From positions 139,737 through 193,135 of the forward strand of contig CAMPET010000098.1 in NCBI GenBank assembly GCA_946803715.1: a DNA stretch of 53,399 nt, written 5' to 3'. Below the pieces are notes generated by a model that saw only the letters and a list, made by a program, of their open reading frames with translations, was not told the origin of the DNA and did not search any database. Positions 31,040 to 43,025 of this stretch are shown here, in pieces. Made by a program: the position numbers and the translations under genes. The stretch comes from Beroe ovata (lineage: Eukaryota > Ctenophora > Nuda > Beroida > Beroidae). Numbering within the stretch: position 1 is the first letter of the stretch; each line of letters starts with the position of its first letter.

Positions 31040-32325
31040 ATGGCTTGGGTGCTTTTGATATTCTTGGGGAACATTGTTTCTTGTCTTGGTACTGAATTGG
31101 TTACCTATACAAGTGTTATTAAGTTACAGAACATTCAAAGAGGAGTCAGACTCCATTCTCATGATGTGAAATATGGAAGTGGCAGTGGACAGCAATCAGT
31201 TACAGGTGACAATTAGAAACAAATTGACCATACTATTTGATTGAATGATTCTGTTGGAAATATAATGATGGTAGCTTGTTGGTTTCTTACTTGAATGTTG
31301 CACAACATAGCTCATTCTGGTGTCTATTCCCCACAATTAATCCTACATACAGGGGTATCTGATGGGGATGACGTGAACAGTTACTGGGTCATCAACCATG
31401 GCGTGGGTAAACAAGAACAGATACGAGGGGAAGAGATCAAGTGTGGCTCTGTGATCAGACTTAAGCACTTTACTACCCATAAGAACTTGCATTCTCACCT
31501 ATTTGGAGCCCCCATCACAGGGGGTCATCAAGAGGTTTGAACTCAGAAACATTGCAGCAACTCCCAACAACTTCAGCTGGAGATATTCATGAAATATTCA
31601 TGTTCTCAGGTATCAGCATTTGGTGAACAAGGTGAAGGTGACGAAGGTGACAATTGGGTGGTAGTGTGTTCTACAGATGTATGGGTGAAGTCTTCTCCCG
31701 TGAGATTGCGTCATCAGAGTACATCTAAATATCTATCCGTTAGTGGGGCAACGTTTGGGAGGCCTATATCTGGTCAATATGAGATTACAGGTAAACTAAT
31801 CTTTATAAATGAGCAAATTTAGGAACTCAATTGACAATGAAGCAATCGCCTTTCCACTGTGCGTAGACACTGGATTTATTTTAAGTGATAAATCCCAATG
31901 AATCACCGCATGCATTATTTCCTTCCCGTGTGCGCTAACCTGTAGCAAGGTTTAAGTGAATTCAGTAGCTAGGCTGCAGAAGTAGCACGGCTCATCTACA
32001 AATGGCATAATGGGTGACTGCTCACTTCGTTGTGTCTCTATTAACATATGTATTATATATGATGTATTTTGTTCAAGCTCGCATTCATATTTCTTGAAAG
32101 ACCAGTCTTCAATGACACATATTACATCCCGACAAATTGTAGTGCTAGAAACCTTGAATCAGCCAGTAATTCTGGAATAACAATTAACTTTTGTCCGATC
32201 ATTTAATAAATTAACTCTCTCCCTCAGCCCATACCTCTGTGTCCGACGCGTCCCTATGGAGACCCATGGAGGGCGTAAGATTCATGGCAAGTTCGGAAGA
32301 TAGCTCAAGTCACGATGAACTATAA
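31040..32325 (+). CDS. SDF2: SDF2, MIR-domain ER protein with HDEL, four exons
   Basis: Exons 31040-31205, 31353-31534, 31610-31790 and 32228-32325 join in phase to 208 residues, close to the usual ~211. A signal peptide (MAWVLLIFLGNIVSCLG) leads into three MIR (beta-trefoil) repeats with the family blocks VRLHSHDVKYGSGSGQQSVTG, NSYWVI, NLHSHLF and VSAFGEQGEGD. The last four residues are HDEL, a KDEL-type ER retrieval signal. SDF2 and SDF2L1 work in the ER lumen with BiP and ERdj3 co-chaperones in protein quality control and glycosylation control. Vertebrate SDF2L1 carries a C-terminal HDEL, whereas SDF2 ends differently, so this gene may represent the undivided ancestor of both. Confidence 0.95.
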
Positions 32326-33327
32326 TGTTTCCTACTTCAAATATAGTTGTCAGAAGAACACTCTATAGCACATTGGGATCGTGAAATGGTCTCACAATTT
32401 TCTATCTGCATCTCAGGGTAGCTTATGTCATCGTGCTTTTAGATTAAGTTTCCTGTTTCATCATATGATTCATTATGAATCTATGTTATGCTAGCATATA
32501 CAAGGATTTAGCCCATTTCATTTTGGTTTTGTCGTTTGCTTTATTTAATAATATTGTTTGAATTTGTTGGCGTTGTTAATGTCTCCAATCTCCAGTCTCC
32601 ACTGTCTATAGAATCTATAGTATAGATGTAAATGAATGTCATAATGTATGTATGTTATGTGTATGTGTGTACGGGTACTGGGTATGTGTGTGTGTCTTTG
32701 CGAATTTGAATGTGAAAACAATGGTCCAACCCATTATCATGTATCAATACTATCATGTATCAACACATGCGATGAGCAATGAGTGAGAGAGTGGGGCCGT
32801 AATTAGTTTCAGCCGTGGACAACTTATCTTGCCACACTATGTTTTATGTGCACAATGCAAATTGGTGAAGAAACATGATATATACAAACTCTGACCTGCG
32901 TGGCTGTGAGTATGAGGTTGTGCAATGTGTATGTTGTGTGTTTGTGTGGGTAATGTTTATGGGTATGTTTGTGTATGTTTGTGTGCGTGTGTTTATGTTT
33001 GTGCATGTGACTGTGTGTCACTGTATGTGTTTGTGTGTGTGCGAGTGTTTGTGTATGTATGTGTGTGAGTAAGCGTTTGTGTTTGTGTGTGATATTATTT
33101 TCTCACCTGTGCACAGGTGATTATGCGCTCTAATGTCCTAGTGCATCATTTTTACACAATGTATTCCGAATTTGTTTGTATTTTCCAATTCCTTTTAGCT
33201 CATAACGACAGTTAAATCAGTATTTTGTGCGTGTGATATGCGCAAGAAATCCTAAATGCTCACACCCAAATTCCATGAAACGATTTCCATATGTTAACAT
33301 CCCTCTAGAACCTATGTCCTGACACCG
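32326..33327. other. Intergenic SDF2-calcineurin B
   Basis: It contains (GT)n-rich sequence at 32645-32695 and 32917-33090. The calcineurin B promoter should be in the last 200 bp; no clear TATA was seen. Confidence 0.5.
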
Positions 33328-33852
33328 ATGGGAAACGATCACTCCATATCGCACAATCTCGTCCTCACTACTCAGTTTAGTGAAGAAGAACTCCGAAGAT
33401 TGGGCCGGAGATTCAAGAAACTCGATATCGACAAGAATGGCACAATTTCCGTTGACGAGTTCATGTCGCTCCCCGAGCTGCAACAAAACCCCCTCGTCCG
33501 TCGGGTGATCGACCTATTCGACACGGACCGAAACGGGGAGATCGATTTCAAGGAGTTTGTCCAGGGATTGTCTCAATTCACGGTCAAGGGAGCGGACAAG
33601 GAATCCAAGTTGAAATTTGCGTTTAAAGTGTACGATATTGATCAAGATGGGTACATCAGCAACGGGGAGCTGTTCCAGGTCCTTAAAATGATGGTCGGTA
33701 CGAATCTGAAGGATGTCCAGCTCCAGCAGATTGTGGATAAGACCATCCTGATAGCCGATACTGACGGCGATGGGAAGATATCATTCGAGGAATTCTCCGC
33801 GATGGTTGGAACCAATACAGATTTTCACAACCGAATGGTTGTCGATATCTAG
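33328..33852 (+). CDS. PPP3R1: Calcineurin regulatory subunit B (intronless)
   Basis: 174 residues from MGNDHS, close to the usual 170. The N-terminus fits the myristoylated MGNxxS pattern of CNB. Four EF-hands are intact: [36 protein letters not shown] and [12 protein letters not shown]. The blocks [21 protein letters not shown] and [15 protein letters not shown] are diagnostic, and the C-terminus ends MVVDI. CNB binds the calcineurin A phosphatase helix and makes the enzyme Ca2+-dependent. Relative to vertebrate CNB there is one extra residue in the linker (VKGADKESK). No introns, whereas vertebrate PPP3R1 has several. Identity is near certain. Confidence 0.97.
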   Translation: MGNDHSISHNLVLTTQFSEEELRRLGRRFKKLDIDKNGTISVDEFMSLPELQQNPLVRRVIDLFDTDRNGEIDFKEFVQGLSQFTVKGADKESKLKFAFKVYDIDQDGYISNGELFQVLKMMVGTNLKDVQLQQIVDKTILIADTDGDGKISFEEFSAMVGTNTDFHNRMVVDI

Positions 33853-34940
33853 TTACATACTCGTGAAGTCGTCTGTCACACGGATTATGCAATAACTACA
33901 GGGAGTAATATAGAGCGTGTTAAGATGCGTGGTGTATATTATGCGTTCAATGGAAATGGTACGGTTGTGTTAGTACATGTTATTACATTATCTAGCTAGA
34001 GTACTAAATATGGTATTTTCAACAATGTGGGTATAAAAACAAATCTATTCAACGGAAGTTTCCGAAAAAAATGCTTGCCATTGTATAGATTTAGTGTGCG
34101 TTTTATCATTTTCTTATGCTATATAGCTTGTTAGAAGTTTGGAAGAATTCAGGGCAGTTCAATAAACTTGCTCATACCGAATTATAGCGTGCTAAAGAGA
34201 ATTATGGTATTCTTGCGGAAGGGTCCCAAATTTCAAAACTGATCTGCCTTGATTCTCGATGGCCAATCTCACATGACTCACCAGATGGTGATTGACCAGC
34301 GAAAACTTTGATTCGACCAATGAACAATGAGATACGCTGCTGAAAGTGTTTTAAATTTGGGGACCCTTCTCCAGAAATACCATTCTCTATTCGAGTGCAA
34401 AGTTATATAATAGATGAAAAATCAGTGTATAGAGTTGCTGTTTCTCGGTTATTACAGGTTTTGCTGTTGTTTTGCTATTCTGAATTAATCGGTAATGGTT
34501 GAATATAGTGTTTTGCACAGTCTTCTTCATCCAGCAATATATACAATATCTATATTAGCTGTACACATTTATTTACACAGCATAATGTGAGCGTTTGAGC
34601 CTGGCAATGTGTACTTTATTTGATGGCACAATCCACTTTTGCACCCATAATAAACGCTAATGCCCCCTTGCCACTTGGCATCGGAAGTAACTAACCTTGT
34701 GCCAAAACCTCATTATCTTTGTACTTCGCGTAACGCGCATAGCAGTTTTCATGAGCAAATATACTTATTTCGCGCGCACGTGAATTTAAATGCGCAATTT
34801 TCCGATTATTGTACCAAACGTCGCACATATTTTGTTCTCAAATACGTCACCCAACGAACGATCATAACAAGTGCGATGGGAAACTAACCAAACTTCTGTC
34901 CCCGTAGCATGATGTGAGAAGTTAGGGACTATTTCTCGAT
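33853..34940. other. Intergenic calcineurin B-syntaxin
   Basis: Holds the calcineurin B 3' UTR, an inverted-repeat element at 34190-34396 and the syntaxin promoter region. No additional gene was seen. Confidence 0.5.
34190..34396. mobile_element. MITE-like element with ~48-bp terminal inverted repeats
   Basis: The left arm 34190-34240 and the inverse of the right arm 34347-34396 align at about 80 percent: both carry a tggtatt block followed by gaagggtcc and caaattt. The 105-bp centre is not inverted. It is consistent with a decayed short non-autonomous DNA element; no target duplication was confirmed. Confidence 0.65.
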
Positions 34941-37435
34941 ATGCGGGATAGAATAGCAGTCTTCAGAGCGGTAAGTGAACAACTTTCATTATCTTATGCT
35001 GTAGTGTGTGATGTTGAGCGACAACTTTGACAGTCCAAGACTTAATATTCGCGATATTATGTTGAGCTCCTGTTTTATTTTCCCTGTGCTGGTAGATACT
35101 ATGAACTCGCAGGAACGGCATAGCACTATCGACCTTTCTTTTGCTAATCTTCAAGCTGTAAGTGTATGCCAGTTATAGTAACCAGAGTTTTGGCTATGCT
35201 GTTGTAACAGGGAAGAATTGGGAAAATGAAATCTCTCCGATTGAGATGTCTTTAGCTGTGTGTCTCCCAATAAACTGTGTCTCACGAAGTTCTTCTCGTC
35301 TTCTTCTTTCCGATTATCTTTTTATCTGGTTATCATTTAATATCAATGCCCTAATAATCTATCAATTCTGTACCATCGGACTATATTGGCTTGCAATATT
35401 ACGTCCTATGTTTATTAGTAGTCCGCATCAATATCATTTCTATTCCAGCAAGTTGAAGATCAAGAAGCAAATGAAGGCCGATCAACCGTTATCGATGTAG
35501 CTCCAGACACAAACGTACAGGAGGTCAAAGAATTCCTCAAGAAGTCCCACCAGATACGAGATAAACTGGTCAATATCGAGAATCTCGTGACACAAATCCG
35601 TGAATATCATCGCAAAATATACGGAGCTGCGTCTCGCAATGAAGGTGAGATCAGGGCAAGAGTGAAACCTCTGATTAATAAAGAAAAACTTTTAAATAGG
35701 ATTCGATTTGGAATCGGTAAAGTTTTCTCTGATCCAGTAAATGAGATAATATCTTTCTCTCTCCTACAGAGGTACACACCAAGCTGAACCAAGCAATGGA
35801 TGAGATCCGGGCGCTCTTCGATACTGTGAAGAATTCACTCAAAGAAATGGAACAACAATCTTCAGTAATACTACTTGAATCTATGGAAGATTACAATGAT
35901 TCGCCAAGAAGTTATTGATGATCGGGGTTTTTGGATTATGGTTTCTGAGCTAAAGCTTCACTTAATCACCTCCTCAGGACATTGAAAAGAGGGAAGGTGC
36001 AAGTCGGAAAAGACCAGCGGATATCCGAATTATGAGCTCACAGTACATGTCATTGCAATGCTGGTTTTTCGAGACATGGACTGAGTACAATGAGTGTCAG
36101 TGTCAGTATCGGGAGCGGTGTAAAGAGAAACTAACTCGACAGATTCAAATTAGTACGTGTTGACTGTCGTGGGAGGAATATTTCCCCCATGGGTGTGAAA
36201 TTATCCAATCAATACATGTGCAATGCCCATTATGCACCTTGTGAACCACTCATGATATTGTAAATCTACCGCAACTTTAATTACAGCTGAGAAGAAGGTT
36301 ACGCCGGAAGAAATCAATGACATGATCGAGAGTGGTAATTTCACCGTGTTCTCCTACAATGTTAGTTCCGGAAAATACGGTTTTGAGACTGGCAAAGTAC
36401 CAAAAGAAACGGCTGTGTCGCTAAATTCCACATCTTTCAGGCTCAATTCCAACAAAAAGACATAGAGGAGCTAAAGAGTAGGCAAAATGACATAACCAAG
36501 CTTGCTGAGAGTTTGAAGGTTCGCATGTTTTGTATTCCTTCTTCATGTCGCTTCCGATGTTTAGTTGTCACTGTATCACGTGAAGATTTCACAGATTTCG
36601 CCTCAGAGAAGAGCAATAGGGTCTTAATTCGATCAGGAATCGATTCAGCGTCGAAAAATACCCTGGAATCGCTGATACTGGTTCAAAAATCGGATAAAAA
36701 TTTTTTGTCGAATTTCTGATCTGAGTATCAGCAAAATGTAGTGAGTGATTCTCACACTTTTATCTTTTGACTTTGGAGGTCTCTAATGACAACTTTGATG
36801 GAACTTATGATTTTTCAACAAACCATCTCTCCTACTCTCACACTTCAAGTATCAACTCTTTCTACGATCATGGGGGTTCATAGCCGCCATGAAACCAAAC
36901 CCAAATCTCGATTTCAAACTTGAGGGAAGCAAACCCTGCAAAAATGCGAAAATCATTGAGGCACCAAAATCATTTTTTCCCAGAGATACGAGTGGCAATA
37001 CGTGTTTCTAGGATATTCGACGTAGAATTCGAGTTCGGAGGAATTGTTGAGCTAGACGTTTACGAAGTCCAAATATCCCAGGCGCTTCACGAAATGTTCA
37101 AAGACCTGAACCTGATGGTGGAACAGCAGGGTGAGATGCTGAACAATATCGAGCGGAATGTGGAGAATGCCAAGGAGTATGTGGGGGACGCAGAGAGAAA
37201 TTGTCAGATGGCTGTGGATTACACGCGGAAAATCAGGAAGGTGGGTTGAAAATGAGATGAGCGATCACAATATGTAGTTTGATCCGTCTTTAATTATTGA
37301 TTGCTATAGTTCTAACAAACCTTTTCAACTCGATATTTTCAGAAAAAACTAATATGCGCGCTGGTGATTATCGCCATATTTGTGATTATCGGAGCAGTAA
37401 TTGCGATCGTGGTGCACATCAACAAATCCACTTGA
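34941..37435 (+). CDS. STX1-like: Syntaxin-1-like t-SNARE, nine exons
   Basis: Exons 34941-34970, 35113-35157, 35449-35644, 35770-35864, 35978-36152, 36287-36360, 36441-36518, 37082-37240 and 37343-37435 all match in phase and total 314 residues. The start MRDRIAVFRA fits the syntaxin-1 class. Helices of the regulatory Habc domain run over residues ~50-165 (ending EYNECQCQYRERCKEKL), followed by a linker helix and the SNARE motif at ~210-275. The zero-layer glutamine is Gln247 within LMVEQQGEML. Exon 9 encodes the C-terminal membrane anchor (LICALVIIAIFVIIGAVIAIVV). It should sit in the plasma membrane and form SNARE complexes with SNAP-25- and VAMP-type partners for exocytosis. The Hc helix is unusually aromatic and Cys-rich (QCWFFETWTEYNECQC). 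The tiny exon 2 is supported by splice sites and phase only. Confidence 0.93.
36519..37081. repeat. Syntaxin intron 7 with relative of the ~345-bp repeat
   Basis: The intron contains a cgcctcagagaagagcaata block, then gaatcgattcagcgtc and, further right, gacgtagaattcgagttcgg, in the same order as in the MYCBPAP intron 12 array. Identity is perhaps 70-80 percent by eye. Confidence 0.7.
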
Positions 37436-38939
37436 CATTCTCAGCGTAGAGTGAGTGATTTCTGGTACAATGATTATACCCCCTCGCCCCCCCTTACCCA
37501 CTCCCCAACAACTGCCCTGTTGTCTGTGTTGGACTTCATATCGTGGACATGTGCTGGAAATAGAAACACTGTAGTATCATGCATTCCGAGTATACATAAG
37601 ACCGATGAGACATGTAAATATTAACGTTGATTTGTAAAGTTTTTCCTGATCGGCTACTAAAGCTTGGCGCTGGATACCTTTAGCGTCATAATCCACAGAA
37701 TGGTGATTTTGACCTGTGTGACAATGTCTATGGATGAGTCTGAAATCATACAGCCAGCTCTACTCCATCTTTTGCTCCCTGTTTTGCTCCTGTACACTGC
37801 ATTTGCCACGTGTATTCATTTGCCACGTGCATACATCCCATCCCATGTGTAATGTGTGTGTGTAGGATTGGGTTAGTAGCATGTTTCTCCTCTTCTTTCC
37901 GTTACAATAATTCTTTAGTCTTAACCGTTTATACCATGTCACGGAATTACTAGGTGAGCTATAGTGTAAATGATCACATTAATGTGTTGTTCGCAATTAC
38001 AATCATACGGGTTAATTCTTGTAAGCATGGTTAATTTCGTTTTTTAATAATTATCTCTTGATGCAATACTTATCATAGATAGCTGGCGCTGCTATGGCAG
38101 CACAGACACTGGCTAATGATCGGATAATGATAGAAATCAGTCGCCCTAATTTAACTTTTCACGTCAAGCTCACCACATGACGTATCGTTCACCCTATCTC
38201 CACACCCCAATTCCACCCGTGTTCATTGTTTGATGACTAGGAATGTCCATATTTCATCCGGTGATCTATCATAAGTATTATAGTAGGTGAAATGACGTGC
38301 TGGTCGCGTAATTTATTATTGATAGCCTTGATCTCTTTGAATTCAAGACCAACGTTTGCAGGGTGGTATCAATGTGGCTCACTTCTAGATAAACTTCATT
38401 TTCGTCACACGGAAAGTTCTGTTTACTTCTGAATTATGAACGAAATTTGGTTTACAGGCCATGTTAAGATACTTGCATATCTCACTTGGCTGTTCCTTTA
38501 CCGTAGCAACAGTAGTCGACCACATTAGTACGACTCTGCAAACGTCAGGCTTGGTATTCCGTCAAATGGAAGTTACCATGGTAACTATCGATTCGCAGTA
38601 TAATGATCCGGTATGACCGTCACTCTGATTAAGGAAATTATGTAATTGATGATCATTGACAGTAAAATTGTAAACCTTTAAAACTGATTCTTTCTGATTT
38701 CAATTCAACCAACTAAATAACGCGATATAACACACTTTCCTCCTTCTTTCCACACTTGGAGTACAATCAACAGTCATTTCTCAAACACAATCATATATCA
38801 TTCTTCCGAGTTTTAACGGTTCTGTCTCACATTTCTCTATTCTGACCATGCATCTAAAAATTCCTCTGATCCCGTCACATTCTCTCTTTTACCGGAAACT
38901 CCTCACCACAACACAAATGTCCACCACACTCGCGTCTCA
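37436..38939. other. Intergenic syntaxin-unknown gene (tail to tail)
   Basis: Both flanking genes end here. Two tttgccacgtg strings lie at about 37800-37830. A perfect X-box-like palindrome gttaccatggtaac lies at 38572-38585. No coding sequence was recognised. Confidence 0.5.
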
Positions 38940-40187
38940 TCAGAATATCAGATTGCTTGGCGAGAGAATATGTTTGACCCTGGGTGACATCCGTGGCAGC
39001 TGATCCCAGGGCGTGGTCAGGGGCCTACTCGAGCTGGAGTAGTCTGACCACCGGGATTTTGGCGGGGATGTGGGTGGGAATAGTGCCCTCCCCTCCCTAT
39101 CCCACCTCTCTATCAGCTCTGATCCCGTCACGCAAACACGGGATCTCCGACTGGTCAGTTTCCGCTCCGCGTTCTTGGCTCCCTCGTGACGGAGGCTGGG
39201 TTTTTGCCGTTGTCCCACCAACTCCTTCACTCGTTCTATCTGAATCTGTAGTAGGGGCAGCCCCGCAACCGGCACAAAATCCCTCTCCACCTCCTTTGAT
39301 TCCCCCAGCTTTACGCTGCTGACGATGAGACTTGGCGCCGTGGCGGCGGTACCGTCCTCCCCCTCCACCCCTCTGGTAATGAATTTGTTGTAGGAGCGGG
39401 GCTGACATTTGGACGGAGTCCTAATTGGAGTCTGGTAGCGTCTCAGCTGCATGAACGCAGCCTTGAACTGCTGATCTTTCTCGAAATCTCTGAACTTCCT
39501 CCTGTACGTTTCTTTGTCCATGGCCTTGGTAAGTTTGGGCGTGGCCGCTACGTGTTCAGAATACGAGTCGTACCTCTGACTTCGGGTATTTCCAGTCTTG
39601 AACCGATCCCGATCCTTCTTAGCACTTGTTTCCCGGACCTTGAACGCGGTAGTTTTGGGTTTCTTGGCGGCACTGAGGATATCTTGCTGTATGAAGTTAG
39701 TGTTCAATCCGTCGAATAGGTGGTCCTTGGTTACCAGGGGCAACGAATTGCTGAATATTTCCGATAACTTCCTCTCGTTGCCGTCCATGATTTCGCTCTT
39801 GAGAAGATTGAGACTGACGATGGCTTCTGTCATGGCTTTGTCCAAGCTCTGCAGTGGTTATATGAGTGGGGTTAGCAAGGAATACTTATCTGGGTACTAT
39901 ACAAAGGGTGCTATTCATCTCGATTAATATAATACGCAGTTATAAACTTCATAGGCAGTGCTTGATAGTTTGCTATTTGGCCTTGATGGTTTGTTGGTCT
40001 GAAATTTTGTTCCATGGCCTTCACGAGTGCTGGAATTTTTCCTCTAAAAAATATAGTTCACTGCTATTGGAGAGCTGTGACTCACTAGTGCCTTTGCTTC
40101 TGCTATGTTAGGCAGATAATGGCGGTAACTTTTGGCTTTGGTTTCCGGGAGTGTGGTCGCATCGTCGCTGTCAGAATCAGCTCCCAT
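38940..40187 (-). CDS. Unrecognised basic protein, two exons, 336 aa
   Basis: Exons 40187-40086 and 39848-38940 join in phase 0. Exon 1 begins with an acidic patch (MGADSDSDDATTLPE) and encodes LPNIAEAKAL; exon 2 continues SLDKAMTEAIVSLNLLK, predicted helical. The middle is rich in Lys, Arg and Ser, with a charged helix near residues ~145-175 (YRRKFRDFEKDQQFKAAFMQ) followed by a TPIRTPSK stretch. The C-terminal third is disordered and Pro/Ser-rich. No signal peptide, TM segment or known catalytic motif is visible. The intron is 237 bp. Coding status is supported by splice signals, phase and length; I do not recognise the family. The composition would suit a cytoskeletal or nuclear scaffold, but that is a guess. 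Confidence 0.75.
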
Positions 40188-41934
40188 ATTGAGTCAAGGC
40201 AGCAGTTGTTGTTGTTGTAGAAATCAGACGAAAAACAGTGAAAACCGACGTGTGCGATCAAATTGTTTGTGAAAATGATTGAATCGCAGGATTATTAACG
40301 ATAGACTCGGAGTGTGTGTGTGTCATGCATCAGTGAATAATATTAACACACGCGAGTCTTCAAATATAGTCAAGGGAGCTTTAGACCGTTTTAACTTTGC
40401 CGATTGCAATGGAAATCTACTACAGCTGCAGTTACACATCCACATTCCACAATCGTTTGCATATATTGTCAATGTATTTTCCCGCCGAAAGTTAAATCCC
40501 GATTTAATTTCGCCCGTGTTTCCACACTCACCAATTTTCGAAAAGTGGATCGAAATTTAACATAACTCGTCATGAAATGCTGGATTCTCGTTGTTTCTTT
40601 TTGCCATCATAATATATTGAATGAGCATTATATAGACTGTTTGTTATAAAATGACATTGCAAGCACGATTGAAAAACATTGATAAGACGTTTTTTGGATA
40701 TTGCATAATCGAGGAGTTGATTTTACCGATAGTTTTATCCTCGCGATGTGTTAACTATCGCAAAAAGTTAATACAGTCATCGTCAATAGACAAAGGGAAT
40801 GTTTATCAACGCGATGGTTAACCATATGATTCACATGTAAAACTTATTGCGGGAAGAGTGAAACTCGTAAAACCGACGTTAAAATGCCCAACCTACGATA
40901 AGAGAACTGCAACTGGAATGCGAAATGTGGCATTCTAATAGTGACAGGGGCATTTCCAGATAGCATACTTGCTGTAAACAGGATGGCATACTTACTGTAA
41001 ACAGGATGGCATACTTTCTGAAGTGTGACAATTAATCAATTCAAGAGGCACATATTTAGCTACAGCTCAAAACACATAACTCACTGTAGCAGGTAGGGTC
41101 TTCATTGGTGCGATACGATTATATCTAGTAAACTATGTAAGTAGCAGATAGAATATGTGTAGCAAAACACGATCACTGAATCTGGCCCCAGTCTGATTAT
41201 GATCATGCATAAAATAGTGCTTCAAGTTTGCGAAAAACACGCGATTTTTACATGATAAACCTGACCACATATAAACGTGGAAAACCGTATGTAAGTCGTG
41301 GTGTCGTGATAAGTGGATGTTCGATTCTTAAAATTTCCGTCGTCATACACGCTCGTGCCTCGTAATTATCGTATCAAGTATTTAGCTATACGGCATTATA
41401 CGGTTTTTATATGATTTTCATTCACTGATTTTCCATATTGCCTATGACTTTTGACGGCAACCTAGTCTCAACATGCTCTGTATCACAACATGCAACAACC
41501 TCAACAATCAAACAGCAAATTTCCATGAAATGGAGAAATAGGTTGTCAAAATACAAAATAATTTACCATATAACATAACAACAATGCCCCTCTGATTAAA
41601 AATAGAAACAAAATCTCTCAACTCATTATCCAGGGTAACAAGGATATTAAGTTGAGAAGGCTCTCACAGTCTCACACGACGTAAGAAGCACATGATTTTA
41701 AACGCGGCATCGCATTTCATTCGATTATACCTTGTTACAGTATTTCAAGCCATTGGCAACACAATCGGGACATTATCTGTCTGTAAACCGCCCTGGTCTG
41801 CTCCAATCAGGGGAGAGAACAGTGACTGCCTAGGAATTGTATTGACAGTATGTTGGGACGTTGGGTGTCACTATCACTTCTAACTTGTCAGTATGTTGAA
41901 TTAGGTATGACAAATCTAGGATTGTGAACTAACA
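40188..41934. other. Intergenic between unknown gene and homeobox gene
   Basis: The promoter of the minus-strand basic-protein gene should be at the left end. A 23-bp tandem repeat (catacttactgtaaacaggatgg, ~2.5 copies) lies at 40963-41019. The rest is AT-rich with no supported gene. Confidence 0.5.
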
Positions 41935-42660
41935 CTATCTTACTCCCGATGCACAAATAGCGTTTCCTGTCGATGGTTTCAGTGTCCGAGTTTGCTCCAG
42001 GCCAATCTGAGTGGAGGCTGGAGAGCCATCGCCGCCGCCGCCACCTGATCCCGCACAGAGTGACAGAGCTCGCCGCTCTTTGCGCCTCCTGCTCTGAAAC
42101 CAGCCAATGACATCGTTCTTGTAGAGTCCGAGTTGTTGGGCTAGTGCCACTCTGTCCGCTATACGGGCACTACCGAACTTCTGGTAAAACTCCTCCAGAA
42201 CAATGGATTGGAGGAGTGTGAAGCGTTTGGTGGCACGCGGCTTCATGATGCCGCCACTTTTGGGTGACGTCTGTGAGGAGAGTAGAGGTTCCACTTTGAC
42301 TTGTGGTGAACGGGGTGTCGCTCCCGTTGACTGTGATGGTGGGAATATGTTCTGTGATGATTCTTCATGTTTGGGGCAGTGGGTTGTCTGCTCCGGGGAA
42401 TATGATGAGGCAGATACTATTCTGAGGGGTAGTTTCTGACAGAGAGCTGAATCACTCGTGTGGGTAGGTTTGGGAATGTTTGGAGAAAACGCAGATTTGC
42501 TGACAGCAGATGTTCTTTGCTTGGATGGTATGAAGTCTGCCAATTTTCTGAGCACGTATTGATGTCGGTGATTCTGGTCTTCTCGTCTGATTTCCTCCTC
42601 TGAAAATTGCTCCAAAATGTACGGATCCAGGAGTGGCGGATCTGCTGGTTCGAAATTCAT
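41935..42660 (-). CDS. Divergent homeobox protein with Ser at homeodomain position 51
   Basis: A single frame gives 241 residues. The N-terminal half is Pro/Ser-rich and disordered, with an acidic patch (EQFSEEEIRREDQ). The homeodomain spans ~140-199, from KPRATKRFTLLQ through LEEFYQKF to DVIGWFQSRRRKERR. The core residues Leu16, Trp48, Phe49, Gln50 and Arg53 are kept and position 20 is Tyr. Position 51, an almost invariant Asn that contacts an adenine in the major groove, is Ser (residue 190, codon at 42091-42093). After the domain comes a Gly-rich tail. It is expected to be a nuclear transcription factor, but DNA recognition may be altered. The class cannot be assigned from sequence. An acceptor-like gttcag just before the ATG leaves room for an upstream exon. 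Confidence 0.88.
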   Translation of the reverse strand: MNFEPADPPLLDPYILEQFSEEEIRREDQNHRHQYVLRKLADFIPSKQRTSAVSKSAFSPNIPKPTHTSDSALCQKLPLRIVSASSYSPEQTTHCPKHEESSQNIFPPSQSTGATPRSPQVKVEPLLSSQTSPKSGGIMKPRATKRFTLLQSIVLEEFYQKFGSARIADRVALAQQLGLYKNDVIGWFQSRRRKERRALSLCAGSGGGGGDGSPASTQIGLEQTRTLKPSTGNAICASGVR

Positions 42661-42754
42661 GACCTGAACATAAAGAGTAGATTGAGGTTGGTGTGGAGAT
42701 GGAGCTTTCTACAAATTCATGAGTGCGCTACATATTTGCGCGGTGTGTGTGTGT

Positions 42755-42979
42755 NNNNNNNNNNNNNNNNNNNNNNNNNNNNNNNNNNNNNNNNNNNNNN
42801 NNNNNNNNNNNNNNNNNNNNNNNNNNNNNNNNNNNNNNNNNNNNNNNNNNNNNNNNNNNNNNNNNNNNNNNNNNNNNNNNNNNNNNNNNNNNNNNNNNNN
42901 NNNNNNNNNNNNNNNNNNNNNNNNNNNNNNNNNNNNNNNNNNNNNNNNNNNNNNNNNNNNNNNNNNNNNNNNNNNNNNN
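42755..42979. other. 225-N assembly gap in GT microsatellite
   Basis: The gap is flanked on both sides by GT repeats, so it is likely an unresolved microsatellite of unknown length. Confidence 0.95.
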
Positions 42980-42991
42980 TGTTTTTGTGTG

Positions 42992-43025
<34 letters not shown>

